A stretch of 64,000 nt of DNA from Scatophagus argus (GCF_020382885.2 NC_058504.1:4541019-4605018); one strand, 5' to 3'; counted from the stretch's first letter, positions 24,431 to 38,700 are shown. The notes: generated by a model from the sequence alone, not told the origin. Numbers and translations are program-made.

Positions 24431-26092
24431 TCTTGGACTGTACCATATTACATATACAGGGGTGCAAGGTGGTACAATTTATTAAAAATAAAAGATTACA
24501 ACTCAAAATGAGACTTTATATGGACAAAATTATAAAATTTCGTGCTTACTTTTACGGCGATGCGGCATGGTTGGATAATATTTTCAATAAACATTTTACA
24601 CCGAAAATACAGAATTAATATGTATCCTAAGCGGTATCGCATAACCTTGTCCTACGGAAAGCGAGAGGGTTTCTTAACAGTTTTTGTATTTTTAATGCTT
24701 GGGTTTATAAAGACCACTGAAATTAATAAATTGAGAACGTGAACACAAAAATATCTTTATAGCTGATTTTTTTTTAATTTTGTATACATATAAACAATAA
24801 AATCAATAAAATATCAGGGTATAATTTCACTTGGCCTCATGAATACCGAACATACAAATCCACTGGAGTGAAGATAAAAGGACTCTTAGACTTAAACTGA
24901 ACAACCTATCTAAATGGTTTCCCAATACACACAGCCCTGATGAAACAAAAGACATGGGATCAAGAATCTTTTGATGAATTTTAATTGAAATTTTACAAAA
25001 CAAATCTGACATGACAGTAAAAACAAGAACACAGTCAAAAGGTCTTTCATGAAATTAAACCCATAAAAATTCAAGAGGATTTCATTGAGGTTCTGTTGTT
25101 TCACCCGGCTATAATAATTTAAGAAAACAGATTTCTCCACATCTCTTCCCTCTCTGGTACCATCATAAATAGATTAAAACATTTATTTCCCTGATTGTTC
25201 CTTAGTTTCTGATTTCCCTGTGTGCATCTAGCTTTGTTCAGACTATGTTTGATATGGCTTATTCTGCTAGTTTTCGAGACCCTAACTGGACCCCAGCTTA
25301 TGCATTATTCAGTGACCACACAGAAACAATCCTGTTATCCTTTGGATTTCAACTTCTACTAAACAAACTCAAGAAACATAGTAAAATAAAACTGTGACAT
25401 GTGACAAAAAATCTAATCACTGAAATGTTGAGATTGTGGTGTGTGAATTTGTTTTGCTAATTAATATGGCTTCAGATCCAAAATTGAACACCAGTGAACC
25501 CATTTCAGTAGTGTGAGTCTTCCCTCTTTATCCTTAAAGCTAAAAGGTGCGTGTGAATGTGTTGGAGGTACAGTGTGTGATGTTTGATAATGAAATTCCT
25601 GAGATGTCTGGTGCTACAGAGCTGCACTTTGATATTTCCCTTTAAAATGCTTTTCCTGAAGCTAACAGCAAATAACAGTAGATAAGAAACAACACATGGT
25701 TACAAGGTTTGTACTGTACATAGCTTAGGCAAAAACTCCTTCAACAGCAACATTTATTTTAAGCATAAAATCTACTCTGGACCTTGAGAGATCTTATTAT
25801 AGAATAGATAGTAATTATAGATTACAGAATAGATCTTATATTCTGTGCCATAAGATCCCAAAGATCCCTGATTTTGTTCTAACTGCACTGATTCAAGTTC
25901 CATTAAAGGCTGCATCACCTCCTGTTCCTGTTGTTTCTGACGTTACTGTCCACGAGGACTAAAAATGACAATTATCCTATCAGAAGACCTCTTCATTTGC
26001 TGCAATATTTGTGCTTCAGCTTGCACTCCCCTTTCCTATTCATCTCAAAACATATTTGGTAGAGCAGGTGTCTGTTCTTCCACTTTGCGGTC
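24431..26092. other. acsl1: cenpu-acsl1 spacer including acsl1 3' UTR
   Basis: AT-rich sequence without a recognisable gene. The part next to the acsl1 stop (26093-26095) should be its 3' UTR. Candidate minus-strand AATAAA signals occur near 25182 and 25752, but I cannot tell which is used. Confidence 0.5.
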
Positions 26093-29000
26093 CTACATTT
26101 TGATGCCAGCGTACAGCTCATCTATCTGAGATCTGAAGTGCTGTCGCATTTCGTTCCTCTTGGCCTTTAGCGTTGGAGTGAGCAAGCCATTCTCAACTGC
26201 GAACAGCTCGGTGTGGATGTAGATGGCCTTCACCTAAAAGACACGCGTGTTGCCAGGTTGTGTTAGTGAAGATGAGCACGACACAACCACTGCACAAAGG
26301 AAAAGATTATTCAAATCTTAGTTGAATTATGAGCGAGCCTTGTACCTGCTCAAAGGACTTGAGGCCTCCTTCCTTGCCCAGTCGCACCATGTCCTCCAAG
26401 ATGGCTGCCTTGACTTCCTGCTCAGGCAGAAAAAAAGCAAGGTACCTCAGCATAATGATGTCACAAGCTCTTTCAGTGAACACTCAACACATTAGCGTTA
26501 AATGTGTGCTTGGCTCAACTCAACTCTCATTCAGTCTCACCACTTTATTATTTGTTCGAGACAACTTTAGCTGTTTTTGAATCTTTTTTGAAATGAGTGT
26601 CATTCATGGACATTTTTACAATAATTATCATGATAGGACTGTCACAGCAGGTTTGGTCCATTTCAGCTTTTCTACTCCTCTGCTTCATTGCAAACTAGTT
26701 TTCACAAGCTCAACAGAAACAGTTGGTGTTCAACTGTCGTAACTGACTGGAGGCAAGTCTGGTGCTGATAGCTGGTAGTTCATTACTTGTTATGTTATGT
26801 GAAGATCAGCTTCGCACCACCTTGTCATCCTTCTTGCTTCAATATGTGTTAATATGTGTTAGAAAAGAAAATAGATGAGCTGCTGTAATTAAACTTTGGA
26901 AAGTATTACCGATTTGCCACATAGTTCCTGGTAGCTGCCCTCCAGTCCCAGGGTTCTTTTAGCCCAGCCAGACAGGAAGTCAGGGTCAGGAACCACCACT
27001 GCTACCAGACATGCCTGGAGATAAACACCATACATACAGAAAAGTCACAACACTTGCACCAAAGAGAACAGAAGACCAGAGGATTTGGTGCCTGACATTT
27101 TTCTCATTGGCAGATAAACAGGGAGCAGTTCCAGCCATACACAGTCACACACCTGCAGACTGTCTCCGTGCACAAACACCTGTGCCACTGCATCGCTCCT
27201 CGTGTAGATATTCTCTATCTTTTCAGGAGCTATGTACTCCCCTTGAGCAAGTTTAAAGATGTGCTTCTTCCTGTCCACGATCTTCAGCGTGCCATTCTGT
27301 GAACACACATGCAGAATTCGCTTCTGTCCACAAACAAAATGAAACGCCTCCATTCTAATGCATGTGTAGAATTTTACGAATCTGGCTGAATGTATGTGAA
27401 GTTGGGATGAACTCACTCACAAAACATTAACTTAACCTACCGGAAGCCACTTCCCAATATCTCCAGTGTGAAGCCATCCATCTGCATCTATAGCCTCCAA
27501 AGTCTTCTCTGGGTCTTTCAGATAGCCCTTGAACACATTAGGACCCTTCACACACACCTGGAAACCAAGACATATACACAGTTGTTATAAATAACATAAA
27601 TTATCCAATGTGTAAAAACCACAAAATGTCTTGTTCATCACCTCTCCCTCCCCGTTTACAGCCAGGTAGTTCATCTCAGGAACGTCCACCAGTTTAACTG
27701 AGTTACAGGGAAGAGGAGCCCCAACGTGACCTGTTGACACAAGGTCAAGTTTAGTTCTTTTAAAGCTCAGTAATCAGTCAGAAGACTTCGTGCCCCACAA
27801 TGACACAAAGAAAAAAAACTAAGTTAAGCTCTTCATTACCTGCACTCCAGTCCCCAGGCATGGTCAAGGTACATCCAGCAGTACACTCTGTTTGTCCATA
27901 GCCTTCGTAGAACTTAGGCAGAGGGAAAACTGTTATCATTATTAACATTACTACTACAAACACAGGATTAGACAATTGGGTTGTGCTAAGGTACACTGTA
28001 CAACTGTACAATGACAATAAAGACTCTTAATCTAAAAAAGAAAACATGTGAAACAAAAGCTGAGCTCAGCTCGAGCATCACGGGGTTACCTGACAACCGA
28101 CTGCAGCTCTGAGGAATGTTAGGACAGGAGGAGAGATGGGAGCAGCTCCTGTTATCATAATACGCACACGACCTCCTAGGCTGGTCTGCAGAGGACAGCA
28201 CACTACATTAATACTCAATAGTTGAGCAGCTGTAGCGATGAAAAGAAAATGTGTGGCACACTTTGTAATTCAGCAATTTAATGCACAAATCCAGAAATGT
28301 TTTTTCTTTTCTCCCAATTGAGATTGTTTTAGTGTTGAGGCAAAAAAATCTCTGTGGTTCAATGATGGAGGAAATATTCAGAACCTTTATGTAAGTAAAA
28401 GTACTAATACCATACTGTAAAAGTCCTGCTATGCACAGTATAACTAAGAAAATGTACTGCAAACCTCCACATTATTAAAAACGAAATACTTTCAAGGAAA
28501 AACAGCAAAAATTCATATTGAAGCTTAAAAGAATATCAAAATAGTTGCCAATTAATTTTTGTCAACTGATTAATCAACTAATCATGTCAGCTGTACGTGT
28601 ACATTTTCATTATTTATGTGCAAAAATAATAATTTGTTCAGTAACAAGTGTGTAAAACTATCAGATAAATATGGTGAAGTAAAAAAAATAGAATACCAGC
28701 CTCTGAAATGCAGTAGAGTGAAAGTAGAAAGTGGCTTGAGAAGAAGTCAAGTACAAGTACCTGACATTTGTACTTAACAGTATTTGTGTAAATGTGACTG
28801 TGCTACATTCAATCACTGCTGTGGTCACACTGTTTTCTACTGTACCGTCTTGCATTTTTGTACACATTGTAGTTACACATGACATATCAGCCAGATTAAA
28901 AAAAAAAAAAAAAGAAGAAATAAATAAAACCATATAGCACTCAACCATCAACCTCAACTACAGCAATACGCCTGAAGATGTAACTGGTGGCTCCGTGTAC

Positions 29001-32000
29001 CTGGACCTTCCGGAAGATGAGTCGATCCCAGATACTGTCTCTCCTCACGATGCCTTTCTTCATCTCAGCCTCTTTCCTCCTGTAGGCAAACCCCAGCAGC
29101 CAGCGCTTCACAGAGCTGTTGGCCTGCCCAAAGATCTACAGAGACACACACACACACACACAAAGCCTCACCATAATTACTGCCATCATCATCATCCTTA
29201 ATGCTTATGCTGCATCCATGCAAAGTGGAGCTAAGGTGTCTTGATCCGAGCTAACACTCCAGTCACATACCTTGTCATACATTCTGTTCAGGAGTCGGGG
29301 GACCACAGGGAACACAGTCGGTTTCAGCGTGGTCAGGTCATCAGACAGCAAACGAATATCTCCCTGGAAATATCCAATCCTGGCTCCGTGCACTAACATC
29401 ACTCCCTGTCAGAGGGATAGAGTTAACAGCTTACCGCAACTGTTGCTTATGTAATGAAAGACACTCCAATACACAGGGACTGTCTTTAACAGTGGGTGAC
29501 CATGGGAGCTAAGGGTAACATACAATACCTGTACTACTCTCTCAAACATATGAGCCAAGGGCAGGAAGGAAATATGGACATCGCTGGTATATAGTGGACA
29601 GCAAACCTAAAACACATGTACATGCAAGACAGGAATGCAAACACACAGACACAGTGACACACAGGCAGAAAAACACACAGTGACGGAGACGACCAAGACA
29701 AACAGACATGGAGGGAAAGCAGTCAGTGTTCATGTTTGTACCTCCACCACCCTCTCAAACATGTGGGCCAGAGGCAGAAAAGACAGCATGACGTCTTCTG
29801 GACTGGTCTGACCATAAGACTGGATGAGACAAGGAAAGAGTTTACCAAAACTCTTCATTCTTCAAATGAATAAAGTCTGATTACTATTTCTTCCTCTTAT
29901 AATGTTGTGGTACCTCAATATCCTGAATCAGTGAAGGGTTTGAAGTGTTAATACAACAGACTGGACAACATTTCCTCTGTTCCTCCTCTCTGGCTCCTCA
30001 TGCATTAAAACCAAAAACAGCAGATCTTGTCCTTGCTTTACTGCCTCTCCGGGTATCGAATGTGACTCAACAAAACCTGATCATAATCTCTGCAATATGC
30101 GCTCCATTTTTTGATTTCATGTTTTGTTTTTCTGGTTTCTCCTTTGCTTTGCTTGTCAGCACATCAGTTGAAGTCATGATGGCAATCCTATCTGAGGTAG
30201 CATAGCAGCAATAACAGCACTGCCAGTTACAGTAAGGTTAGAACATGGCAGAATTCAGGTGAATTTATCACTTTACATGTTTTAATGCTGTGTCTCTGTG
30301 TTAAGTGTTTAGTTGTCTCTTATTAAATGTAATGCTTGTATTAAAACCTATAAAATCCTGTTCTGAATTCCAAAAGAATTTGGTTGAGGTTTCATTTAAT
30401 AATTTCTCATATTCTAACAATGCAGGTGAGGTGGGAGGATGCGGAAGGAGGCAGGAAAGGAGAAGAGGACTTTGAGGAGAGAAGGGGCCAGAGAGGAGCA
30501 ACTGAGAGAGACCTCCTCCTTTGATTTAATACCTATTGCAGAAGTTAAAGACTGTCGTCTCAGTGCAACTTTAACAGCTCCAGCATCACAGCACCTCACC
30601 TCTGTCATTTTGATGAAGGCTGAGCAATTGGACACAATATTCTTATGGGTCAACATAGCTCCCTTTGGGTTTCCTGAAAGTACATACACACACACACACA
30701 CACACACATACGCACGCACAGAGTGTAGAGTTAAAGTATACAGTATATTTCCAGATACTCGTGGCAGTTATATCGAATGCAGAGTTTTTGTGCATCACCA
30801 GTTGTTCCGCTGGTGAAGCAGACAACAGCCATGTCCTCAGGTCGTGGAGGCTGGAGGGATCAGGGTGACAATAATCAAACACTGGCACATATCTCACAAC
30901 ATCGCCGTCATTTTAAGTATTTCTGTGGTGAGAAGTTACTCACCACTGGTTGGTGATGATGGGCCTTCCCGATAGCCTGCACAAGGAGGAAAAAAGCATT
31001 AATAGAGTCATTATGGAAGAAATAAAGTGGCAAAGAAAGCAAGAAAACAGGAAATAAAACAAAGTAACAGCAAAAGGAAGTAAGCACAAAAATCAGGTTG
31101 CTAAAGGAGAAAACAGGAACAAGATAACAAAAATAAATTCACAAAAAAACACCAAGTAGACACAAAACTGACAAGAAAGAGAAAAATATGGAGCAAATAA
31201 CAATATAACATATTTCCAAACTAAGCTTGGAATGTGAACATTCAAAACAGGCAAAGAACTGAAGTGTGGACACAAGCTGACCTCCATCTCCTGCAGGCTG
31301 AGGATGTGGATTCCAGCCTGTTGGCCCCTGCTGACCAGCTCAGCACTGGGGGTCTCCATTAGAACGATGGTTTTGACAGAGTGCCCCTTGCCATTAACAC
31401 AGCTGAGTATCAGGTCAACTTTATCTGCCACGTCACACACTATTGTCGAGACGGAAGCTGAAAAAACATCATACAAACATGTGCAGACACGTCAGGCCGC
31501 CTGCAGTTCCTCGCCAACAAAAACACTTTGGCACTGAGGCGTGTGTGCTCACGTTGCTGCCGCGATTTACCTTTGTCTATGATGTAGCTGATGGCTTCTG
31601 TGCCCAGGGTGTCGTACAGAGGGACTGACACCAGAGAATAGGTGTAACATGCCAGCTCACTGATGGTCCACTAGAGACACACACACCGAAGGTTAATCCA
31701 TTGACTCAAAATCATTAGCAGATAAACTAAGAGACTCGTGGCTTTAGCTTTAGTAAGGACTCAAACACAGCCCTGGACCAGCCCCAGTTCACTTCACTCT
31801 CAGCTGCCTTCACTGTATGGGTGGCTGGAAATGAAAACAATAAATCCACCACAAAAAACCATGTGACATAAGATCAGCGTTCAGTGGCGCAGCACGTTTG
31901 TAGCATAGTGGAAATACACAATCCTCCCACATCAATAAATTTGATAAACACGTTGGCCTCAAGTTACAAAAAAAAAAAAAAAAAACTTTGGTGGATGCGA

Positions 32001-34173
32001 CGACCCGATCCAAAATAAAATAAAAGATAAATTGATGATGCAAACTGAAAAAAGTTAATAGATTAGCAACACTTATCATGCCTATTTGGCAGATAATCGT
32101 GATCTAAGTTTTGCTTTGAAGGATGTACACAGGAAGCATAATGATGCCATGGGGCCAGTGATTGATGCTGCTGTAGCCACAGAAGCACACAAAACTATCA
32201 CTGGATTACTTCCACACTGGAGGAAACTTCTCAGGCAGCTTCTGGAGCCATAAAGAGTGTGGTTTTTTTTCCTCTGATTTTCTAAGGGGATTTGTGTGTG
32301 CTTTATGATATGAGAGTAATGATATCCGGAGAAAGTCACGCTGAAACAAAAAAATATGAGTGTTTGTCTATGTGTTCATGTTTGACTGAGTTATGAGACT
32401 TTGATGTTAGATCTGTCAACCACACGGGATGAGCCAAGGGCACACGTCCGTACCTCAGGTCTGTTCTGAGAGAAGATGCCAATGTGGCTGTCGGCTGTCT
32501 TGGAGTGTCCTTTGTGAAGAAATGCTGAACCCAGATTCTCTGATCGCTCCATCACCTGACACACACAAGACATAAACATTTCATGATATCAAATATGATA
32601 TTTACTACTCAGACCATGACCTGGATGACTGAGAACCTTCATTGGAGGCCATAATATCTTTATAGGGTGATCTGCTCATGGTGACACCTACCTCTCTGTA
32701 GGACATCCATTCATAGGGCTGTTTTGGTTTCCTGGAGCCCAGACAGGCACCATTATCTTGAGGATGAGAGGAGGAGACAGATGGGGAGAGGAAAAAAGAA
32801 CAACAAAAGAAAGAAGTTGAAAAACAGAATTTAAAGTAAATGATGCTGATAATATCTTCTCATGACACATACTGTACATGTTGTATTTTCCTACCAAATA
32901 CTTTCTGTGCTGACATGAGAGATGTGTTTTTGAAAAACACACACAGACGTTTTGAGCAGCAGTAAAACTACAGTGTTTACGGTGTAAGCAGTAAATTCCT
33001 CTGACTCAAAACGCCGTGGTGTTACAGTGTTCACGTAAGTCTTGAGAAAGTCTACAACTGAAAATGTACAAACTGAAATAAATATAACATTTTAGCATTT
33101 GTGAATTATAGTCTTAATAGTTCTTGCAACTTACTGGAGACTCGGGCCCCTCGGAGGAAAAACTCGTACATTGTTTTGGCATCATTGTAGAAATATGTCA
33201 AGTGACTGTCTCCGTCCAGCAGTACTGAGCGGCGCGCAAACTCTCCGCCCTGGTAAAAAGAGTGAATTTCTGGCTATGAAAGCTATGCCTAATCCACCTG
33301 TAATTCCAATATTTAATTAACATACAGTTAAGATCATTATGAGGTGAGCTGAGATTTTGTTTTTAATTCATTCCACATATGAGCTTATATTATGTAGTCA
33401 TTTCTCTGATATTTTCTAGTTATTTTTTTTAACCCCATTTCACTGTGTACATTGGTAATGTAAGGAAAATATGAAACAATGAATAATTTGAATCCTGTAG
33501 AATGTAACTTTTGACCAACTGAGCCTTAGCGTAAACATTGGATGTTATCACAAGATCTTGACCTTTGGTTTACGTGTGCTTTGTTTTGAGAACAAAAGGA
33601 TGGAAGAGGCTAACAACAAAAAAACAACCTCAGGCAGAGGGGGAGGGCCAAAGTATAAACACACATTACAAACTAATGTTTGTCTTGTGTGTCATGCTTT
33701 GAGCATTGAAAGTGTGACAATATTTTAATGAGTTACAAAATCGCTATGACAGTAACACCCAAAATACTGCATGACATCCATGAATAGGAAGTGGAAACAC
33801 TGACGCCTAAAAACAAAGGCGGGCTGCTGTTACATGAAGCTGAAAGTGTAGTTTTAAGATTTTATTTCTTTCTATTTCTTTTAATTATTGACCAAGTTTC
33901 AAGACTATGAACTCAACTCAAACCCTGCAGCCCTCTGGATATCCGACTCCAACGGACAGACTTTGGCCTCAAACTTACCGGAACCTCAACTGACTGCATG
34001 TGGAGGTCGCAGACGGATGGGAGAGCCTTGGGTCGTGTTGCCAGGTAGTAGGTTGTCGCAGCAGCCACTGCCCCCATGCTGACTAACATGGGGGTGGAGA
34101 CGCTCCTGATGTACTGGCTGACATCATTCAGATCTGGCAACCCCAGCTTCTGCAACAACTCCTGGCTCAGCAT
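26093..34173 (-). CDS. acsl1: Long-chain fatty acyl-CoA synthetase 1
   Basis: Membrane-anchored enzyme (ER, outer mitochondrial membrane) activating C12-C20 fatty acids to acyl-CoA with ATP. Twenty coding exons per transcript: 33979-34173, 33135-33249, 32692-32756, 32454-32555, 31571-31670, 31282-31457, 30944-30976, 30799-30850, 30600-30673, one of 29742-29819 or 29529-29606, then 29271-29405, 29001-29135, 28090-28185, 27840-27912, 27642-27730, 27441-27557, 27153-27296, 26910-27014, 26346-26417, 26093-26233. They total 2097 bp, 698 aa, as in human. A membrane segment (about residues 27-46) precedes ATRPKALP. The AMP-binding motif FTSGTTGNPKGAM spans an intron (residues 274-286). [42 protein letters not shown] and C-terminal [11 protein letters not shown] follow. 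The start CACCATG sits four bases after an acceptor, so leader exons lie further upstream. ACSL5/6 are less likely given the N-terminus and 4q35-like neighbours. Confidence 0.95.
28345..28850. repeat. Dispersed teleost repeat, AAGTA-rich
   Basis: Runs such as GTAAGTAAAAGTACTAATACC, AAAAGTCCTGC and GTACAAGTACCTGACATTTGTACTTAACAGTA are typical of an abundant fish repeat. A related copy lies at about 57085-57315. It lies in an acsl1 intron. The family name is not certain. Confidence 0.5.
29529..29606 (-). other. acsl1: acsl1 alternative gate exon A (mutually exclusive)
   Basis: A 78-bp, phase-0 exon with acceptor TTTTAG and donor GTATTG. It encodes [20 protein letters not shown] then FERVVQ. 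It is homologous to exon 29742-29819 and occupies the same slot (about residues 305-330). In ACSL enzymes this segment is the fatty-acid gate motif, and ACSL1/ACSL6 are known to carry alternative versions. Confidence 0.85.
29742..29819 (-). other. acsl1: acsl1 alternative gate exon B (mutually exclusive)
   Basis: A 78-bp, phase-0 exon with acceptor CTCATCCAG and donor GTACAA. It encodes [20 protein letters not shown] then FERVVE. The second half is nearly identical to exon A while the first half differs completely. Including both keeps frame but would duplicate the gate, so one per transcript is expected. Confidence 0.85.
30685..30708. repeat. (CA)n microsatellite
   Basis: About 12 CA units, 12 bases upstream (on minus) of the acceptor of the acsl1 exon carrying NPKGAM. 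Confidence 0.9.
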
Positions 34174-34177
34174 GGTG

Positions 34178-37100
34178 CTATCAGTGAGGTGAAAGAGTGT
34201 GCCTTTGTGGAGAGTAAAATTGTTCGCGTTTGGGTGGAGTGGTAAATTTGTGAGAGCGTGTTCGATGAATGTCCCTGAGGCCGTGAGGTAAGGTGAAGGT
34301 GAAGGTGGTGGAGGTGTGTGTGTGTGTGTTTTTATAGGAAGGAGTGTTATAGGAAGGATGCTGGCCAGGAGGGGAGCTAGAGAGAACAAGAGAAAACAGC
34401 TCATTTTAAAAACTAATCTGTAGCTTTTCCAGGTTTGTTACATTTCACACCTTTACCTTTAGTTATAATGTGGATACTCCTGTCCTCAGTATTCAAAAAC
34501 AAGCAGAGCTATACGACGAAATGTTCATTTATCCCCGACAGGCTTTATTTTGGAAAACCACGAACGCTAGTTAGAGAGGGAGAGACGATATGCATCACCA
34601 ACACCAACATGGCTGTCAGTGTGGCACAGAAAACTATTAAAAGAGGATAAAATCACTTCACATATGCCCATGTTGACAGCTCCAAATAAATAAAATGAAA
34701 GTTAGATGGTTCTGTAAGCTGGCCTACATGCAGGACCAGCTCTACAAGGCAGTCATGGGTACTAGTGAGTGTTAAATGAGCCAACGTCTCTTGCACAACT
34801 GCTAGACGCGTAGTCTTTCTAATGTTGTATTTTCAAAGTCTTACACTCCAACAGTTTAATGACAAACTGAGCTGCAACATTATCTTTTAAACAGACACAC
34901 AAATGCGCAACCATGGCACAATTCAAAAAACAAACACAAACAAAAATTATTTGTCTCGTGTCATTAACTACCCTGCGCTACCCTACTAGATGAAAAGTCA
35001 GGGCATCCCAAAGAGAATTTATCCTCTGGGGATCATGAATGTTTGCAAGAGTTTGCAGGAAAAGTCAACACTCAACTAACCTCCTTCATCAGGACTGCGT
35101 TGCTGTAGTTTGGTTTGGATGTTGCTAAAACGTGAAATAACCAATAATAGGTGAACTTTCACCTGTGGCTCAAATTGCAGTATAATTAGATCATATATCT
35201 TGCATTTAACAGACTCTCTCTGAACAAGTTTAGCAGGCATGCCTGGTTCCAGTTGGGTGTGTGTGTGTGTGCGCAAGAACCTTGGGTGAGGTTCTCCGTG
35301 TTGTAACAAACACACATGCAAGCAAACACACACACAGATGAGGCGACAGACCAGAAGAGTTCGAGCTCGAGAGTAAACAGACACAGAGACGGACCGTGTC
35401 AGGTCCACCTCCATGTGAACCCTGTGCATAAGATGACGACCTTAATGACCTAAGGCCCAGAGTACAAGCTTACAAAACAAGCTGAGGGTCAGCACTGATC
35501 ATATCACTACCAAGCTGTACTGACTGTCTTGATTAAAAACAAAATGTTAAAGATAAAATTCACCATTCACAGCAAGCAAATGGATCCCACAGCCATAAGG
35601 GAGCACTGTCTCATTAGCATCACTCCTAACATCAACGGAATGAAGACATTCACTGATGACGAACGTTAAGAGGTGAAAAGCAGGCAGTGATTACTCAGAC
35701 TCTCATAAACCTTCTCAGCTTGCATTAAAAGTGTCAACAGCTTTACAAAGTGCTTCAGTCTTACCTGTCTAACGGTTAAACAAAGGCTCATTTTGCATTT
35801 TTAAGGTTTTTTATTATTTATTAGCATTTGAGCCTTTTGCAGAACAGCAGCCACTGTTGCCACAAATGATAACTGTTTTGTTATTGTACTGTTAATTCTT
35901 TAAAAAAATCTCCCCTTAAAATATTCTAGTTTCTAATCTCTGAGGTGCTGGGTTGCTTTATTTTAAATAGGCTGCAAATGAAAAGAACAGCAGCAAATAC
36001 ATTAACTCACCTGTCAGCACTGCACGGCACGACACAGGACTCAAGACATTTGCTCACATTTCGAGACGTCCCACAAAACAGCCTTTTCAACTATGATGCA
36101 AAGGCAAATCTTCTTAAAGCCATTTCTGTTTAAGGGAATGAAGTACATGCAGTTTCCACAAATCCCCTCTTCCATAGCAACAAAAACCAACAAAAATATG
36201 CTTCAAAGCTTACTGAAAACAGTGCAAAACTTGAGTCTGTGCCATACTGCGCTCTGTATCTGCATGTTTCAATGACTGCACACTGACGGAGGTCAAGATG
36301 ACCCCACCTTATAGGAGCACAATGCAAATCTCTATATGCGGATTTTCCTATTCCTACTGAAGGTGTTCCCCTCTCACCTGTAACCGAACACAGCCAGGTG
36401 GGCGTGTGGCTTTCCTTTCTCGGCTGAACATCCAATGATAGCAACCCTGCTGCAATAGCAAGCAACACGCTCTGCTCTGACATGGAGGATGCACTGATAT
36501 ACTACTGCCAAGACTCGTGCAGATTCTGTTACAAGATGATGTGTAACCTCAGCTAATCTACCAATCAAAGGTCAGACTGGCTCCAGGGAGGGCTCCGATA
36601 GGCTCGTTGTGGCAAGGTGGTCAGTCTGATTGACTCAAAGACTTGGCGTAAACAATCAATGGAATTTACAAACAAGATCAATGGGCTTGGAAAGGTCAGG
36701 CGACTAAATCACTGTGAGTCTGGGATTTTTCTAACTGCTGCTGCAAAATGCAATGAAATACATAACATCTTTAAAGCCACAAAACTGCATTGTACCTCAC
36801 CACACCGTTTGTCTTACATGTCCATATCATTCGTCTTTCTGTAGATTCTGTTAAACGTGAATAGAAATGTGGCTTCCCTTGCTAAGTTTCTTGCGATTAC
36901 CAGCAGGTTGAAGGAGATGCAGGGCTCCTCAACTTTGCCCTAGAGACCTCTGACCCTGGTGTGCTCAGCTGAGATGATTAGGCAGAGTGAGCTGAACAAA
37001 CGAAAAACTGCACAATAGAAAGGAAGATGTTCTCATGGCTCACTGAGTTGTTCACTGTTGCTTCTTTCAAAGTGGGTCTGCGTTTCCAAGAGTCCATTTA

Positions 37101-38380
37101 TTAATTGTTTGACCTATAAAATGTGACAAAATCCTGAAAAACGATGACTATGATTTCCTATCCCCTATCCTGAAGTAGAACCACTTTATTATCACAGATG
37201 ACAAAAAGCAACAAATCCTCGTGACTGAAATGCTCAAACTCTGTAATGATTAGTATCTTTGCATGATAGATGTGTTAAACATTTAGTGTTAAAAATGCAG
37301 ATTAATTTTCTGTGTGTATGATCAAAAATGGGCCTAAATATGTCATACAGACACCCACCAATTTCCTTTTTCCTGCACCCCCATCACAGACATATGCTTT
37401 CGTTTCAGGTAAAAGACTGTGGCATCACACACATTTCTCGTCTCAATCAGTCGACGACAGCATACGATAACTTTATCAGCTGAGTGAGTGAGTGAGAAGA
37501 GAGTGAGAGATAAAGGAAGAAGATTAAATCTCCTGTTGCACTTTATGCATGGCTGGATTATCGAGCTGCCCAAGGGCCCCCCCCAAACCTCAGGGACACA
37601 ACAGGACCCCACGCTGACCACGTCTAAAGCACACTGAACACAGAAAGAAACCGGCCTTATGGAGCTACTACTGCTTCATGAAGTCTGCAAGCCCTGAAAT
37701 GTTAAACTCTAATCTTAATACTGGGGCTGTCATGATATGACATTTGGACTGTGCTATTATACTGTGGCAGAAAGAATTTACAGCCACAATATTACTGCGA
37801 TGTCTATAGAAAATTAGGAAAAAATGCTCATTTAAACTTTTAAACTATTTTGTGTTTTGGCTCTTGTTTGGCGTGTGAATTACATTCAAAACACAAGTGA
37901 CTGAGTGTGGAGAAAGAATCTGTAAGAATAACTGCACAAAAGTACACAAAACAGAACAATTACAAAAGGAGAGCAAAAGGAAACATTCATGGACTCATGG
38001 GAAAAAGGCTTCTGCTTGTGACAGGGCAGGAAGGATGTAAACATTAATAGTGTCCTCCTCGGCTGAGCTGTAACATTAACTTGCCTCTCATCCGTGAGCA
38101 GATGTTCAAGAGAAGGCAGACATCTCTACAGCTGATTTCTCCAAAACATCTGCGACACGCCATAACAAGTGGCATACACAAGTGCTACCTTTAATAAAAG
38201 CACTCTGGATTTTAAACATTAAAAAAAGAAAGCCTGGGAATTCACTTTGACTTCCAGCTTATTTATGTCAAAATTCAATAAACCCATGTCAGACCCATCA
38301 ACGCACACCGTGCAGTTCAAATTCCATCAGTCACCCTATGAAACGCACATCACTGTTTTAACAGAGAAGTACAACAATCA
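34178..38380. other. acsl1: acsl1 5' region, probable leader intron(s)
   Basis: No coding exon was recognised on either strand. Because the acsl1 start exon opens with an acceptor at 34178-34179, leader exons must lie here or further right. Consensus-like minus-strand donors are seen at 35765 (GACAG|GTAAGA), 36011 (GACAG|GTGAGT) and 36378 (TACAG|GTGAGA). Sequence around 36.0-36.6 kb is moderately GC-rich. None of these can be confirmed without transcripts. Confidence 0.4.
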
Positions 38381-38384
38381 GAAG

Positions 38385-38700
38385 AAGAAGAATCACTTTA
38401 TTGTCAGTATATATATTTTTACATACACACACTGAATTCATCTACTGCATTTGACCGATCCTTAGTTGAATACACACATGCAACACCCGGCAAATTACAC
38501 ACAGTGAAACACACACAGGAGCAGTGGGCAGCATCAAGCGCCCGGGGAGCATATTGGGGGGTTAAGTGCATTGCTCAAGGGCACATCGGGAGGGCATTAA
38601 TCACTCCACCACACCCAAATTTTTCCTGCCTGTCCGGTGGGGGAATCGAACTGGTGACACAAGCCGCTTCTCCAACCTCTAGGCCACGGCTCTCATATTA
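38385..38700 (+). repeat. Interspersed teleost retroposon-like repeat
   Basis: It begins AATCACTTTATTGTCAGTAT and contains TTGCTCAAGGGCACATCGG, GGGAATCGAACTGG and a final CTAGGCCACGGCTCTC. These blocks recur throughout teleost genomes in noncoding DNA. The family name is not certain. Confidence 0.55.

Noticed and set aside
33913-34404. 163-aa frame extending acsl1 upstream to a Met at 34404
   Set aside because: The extension crosses an acceptor at 34178-34179 and is low-complexity, and acsl1 proteins start at the MLSQELL position. The first Met is intronic.
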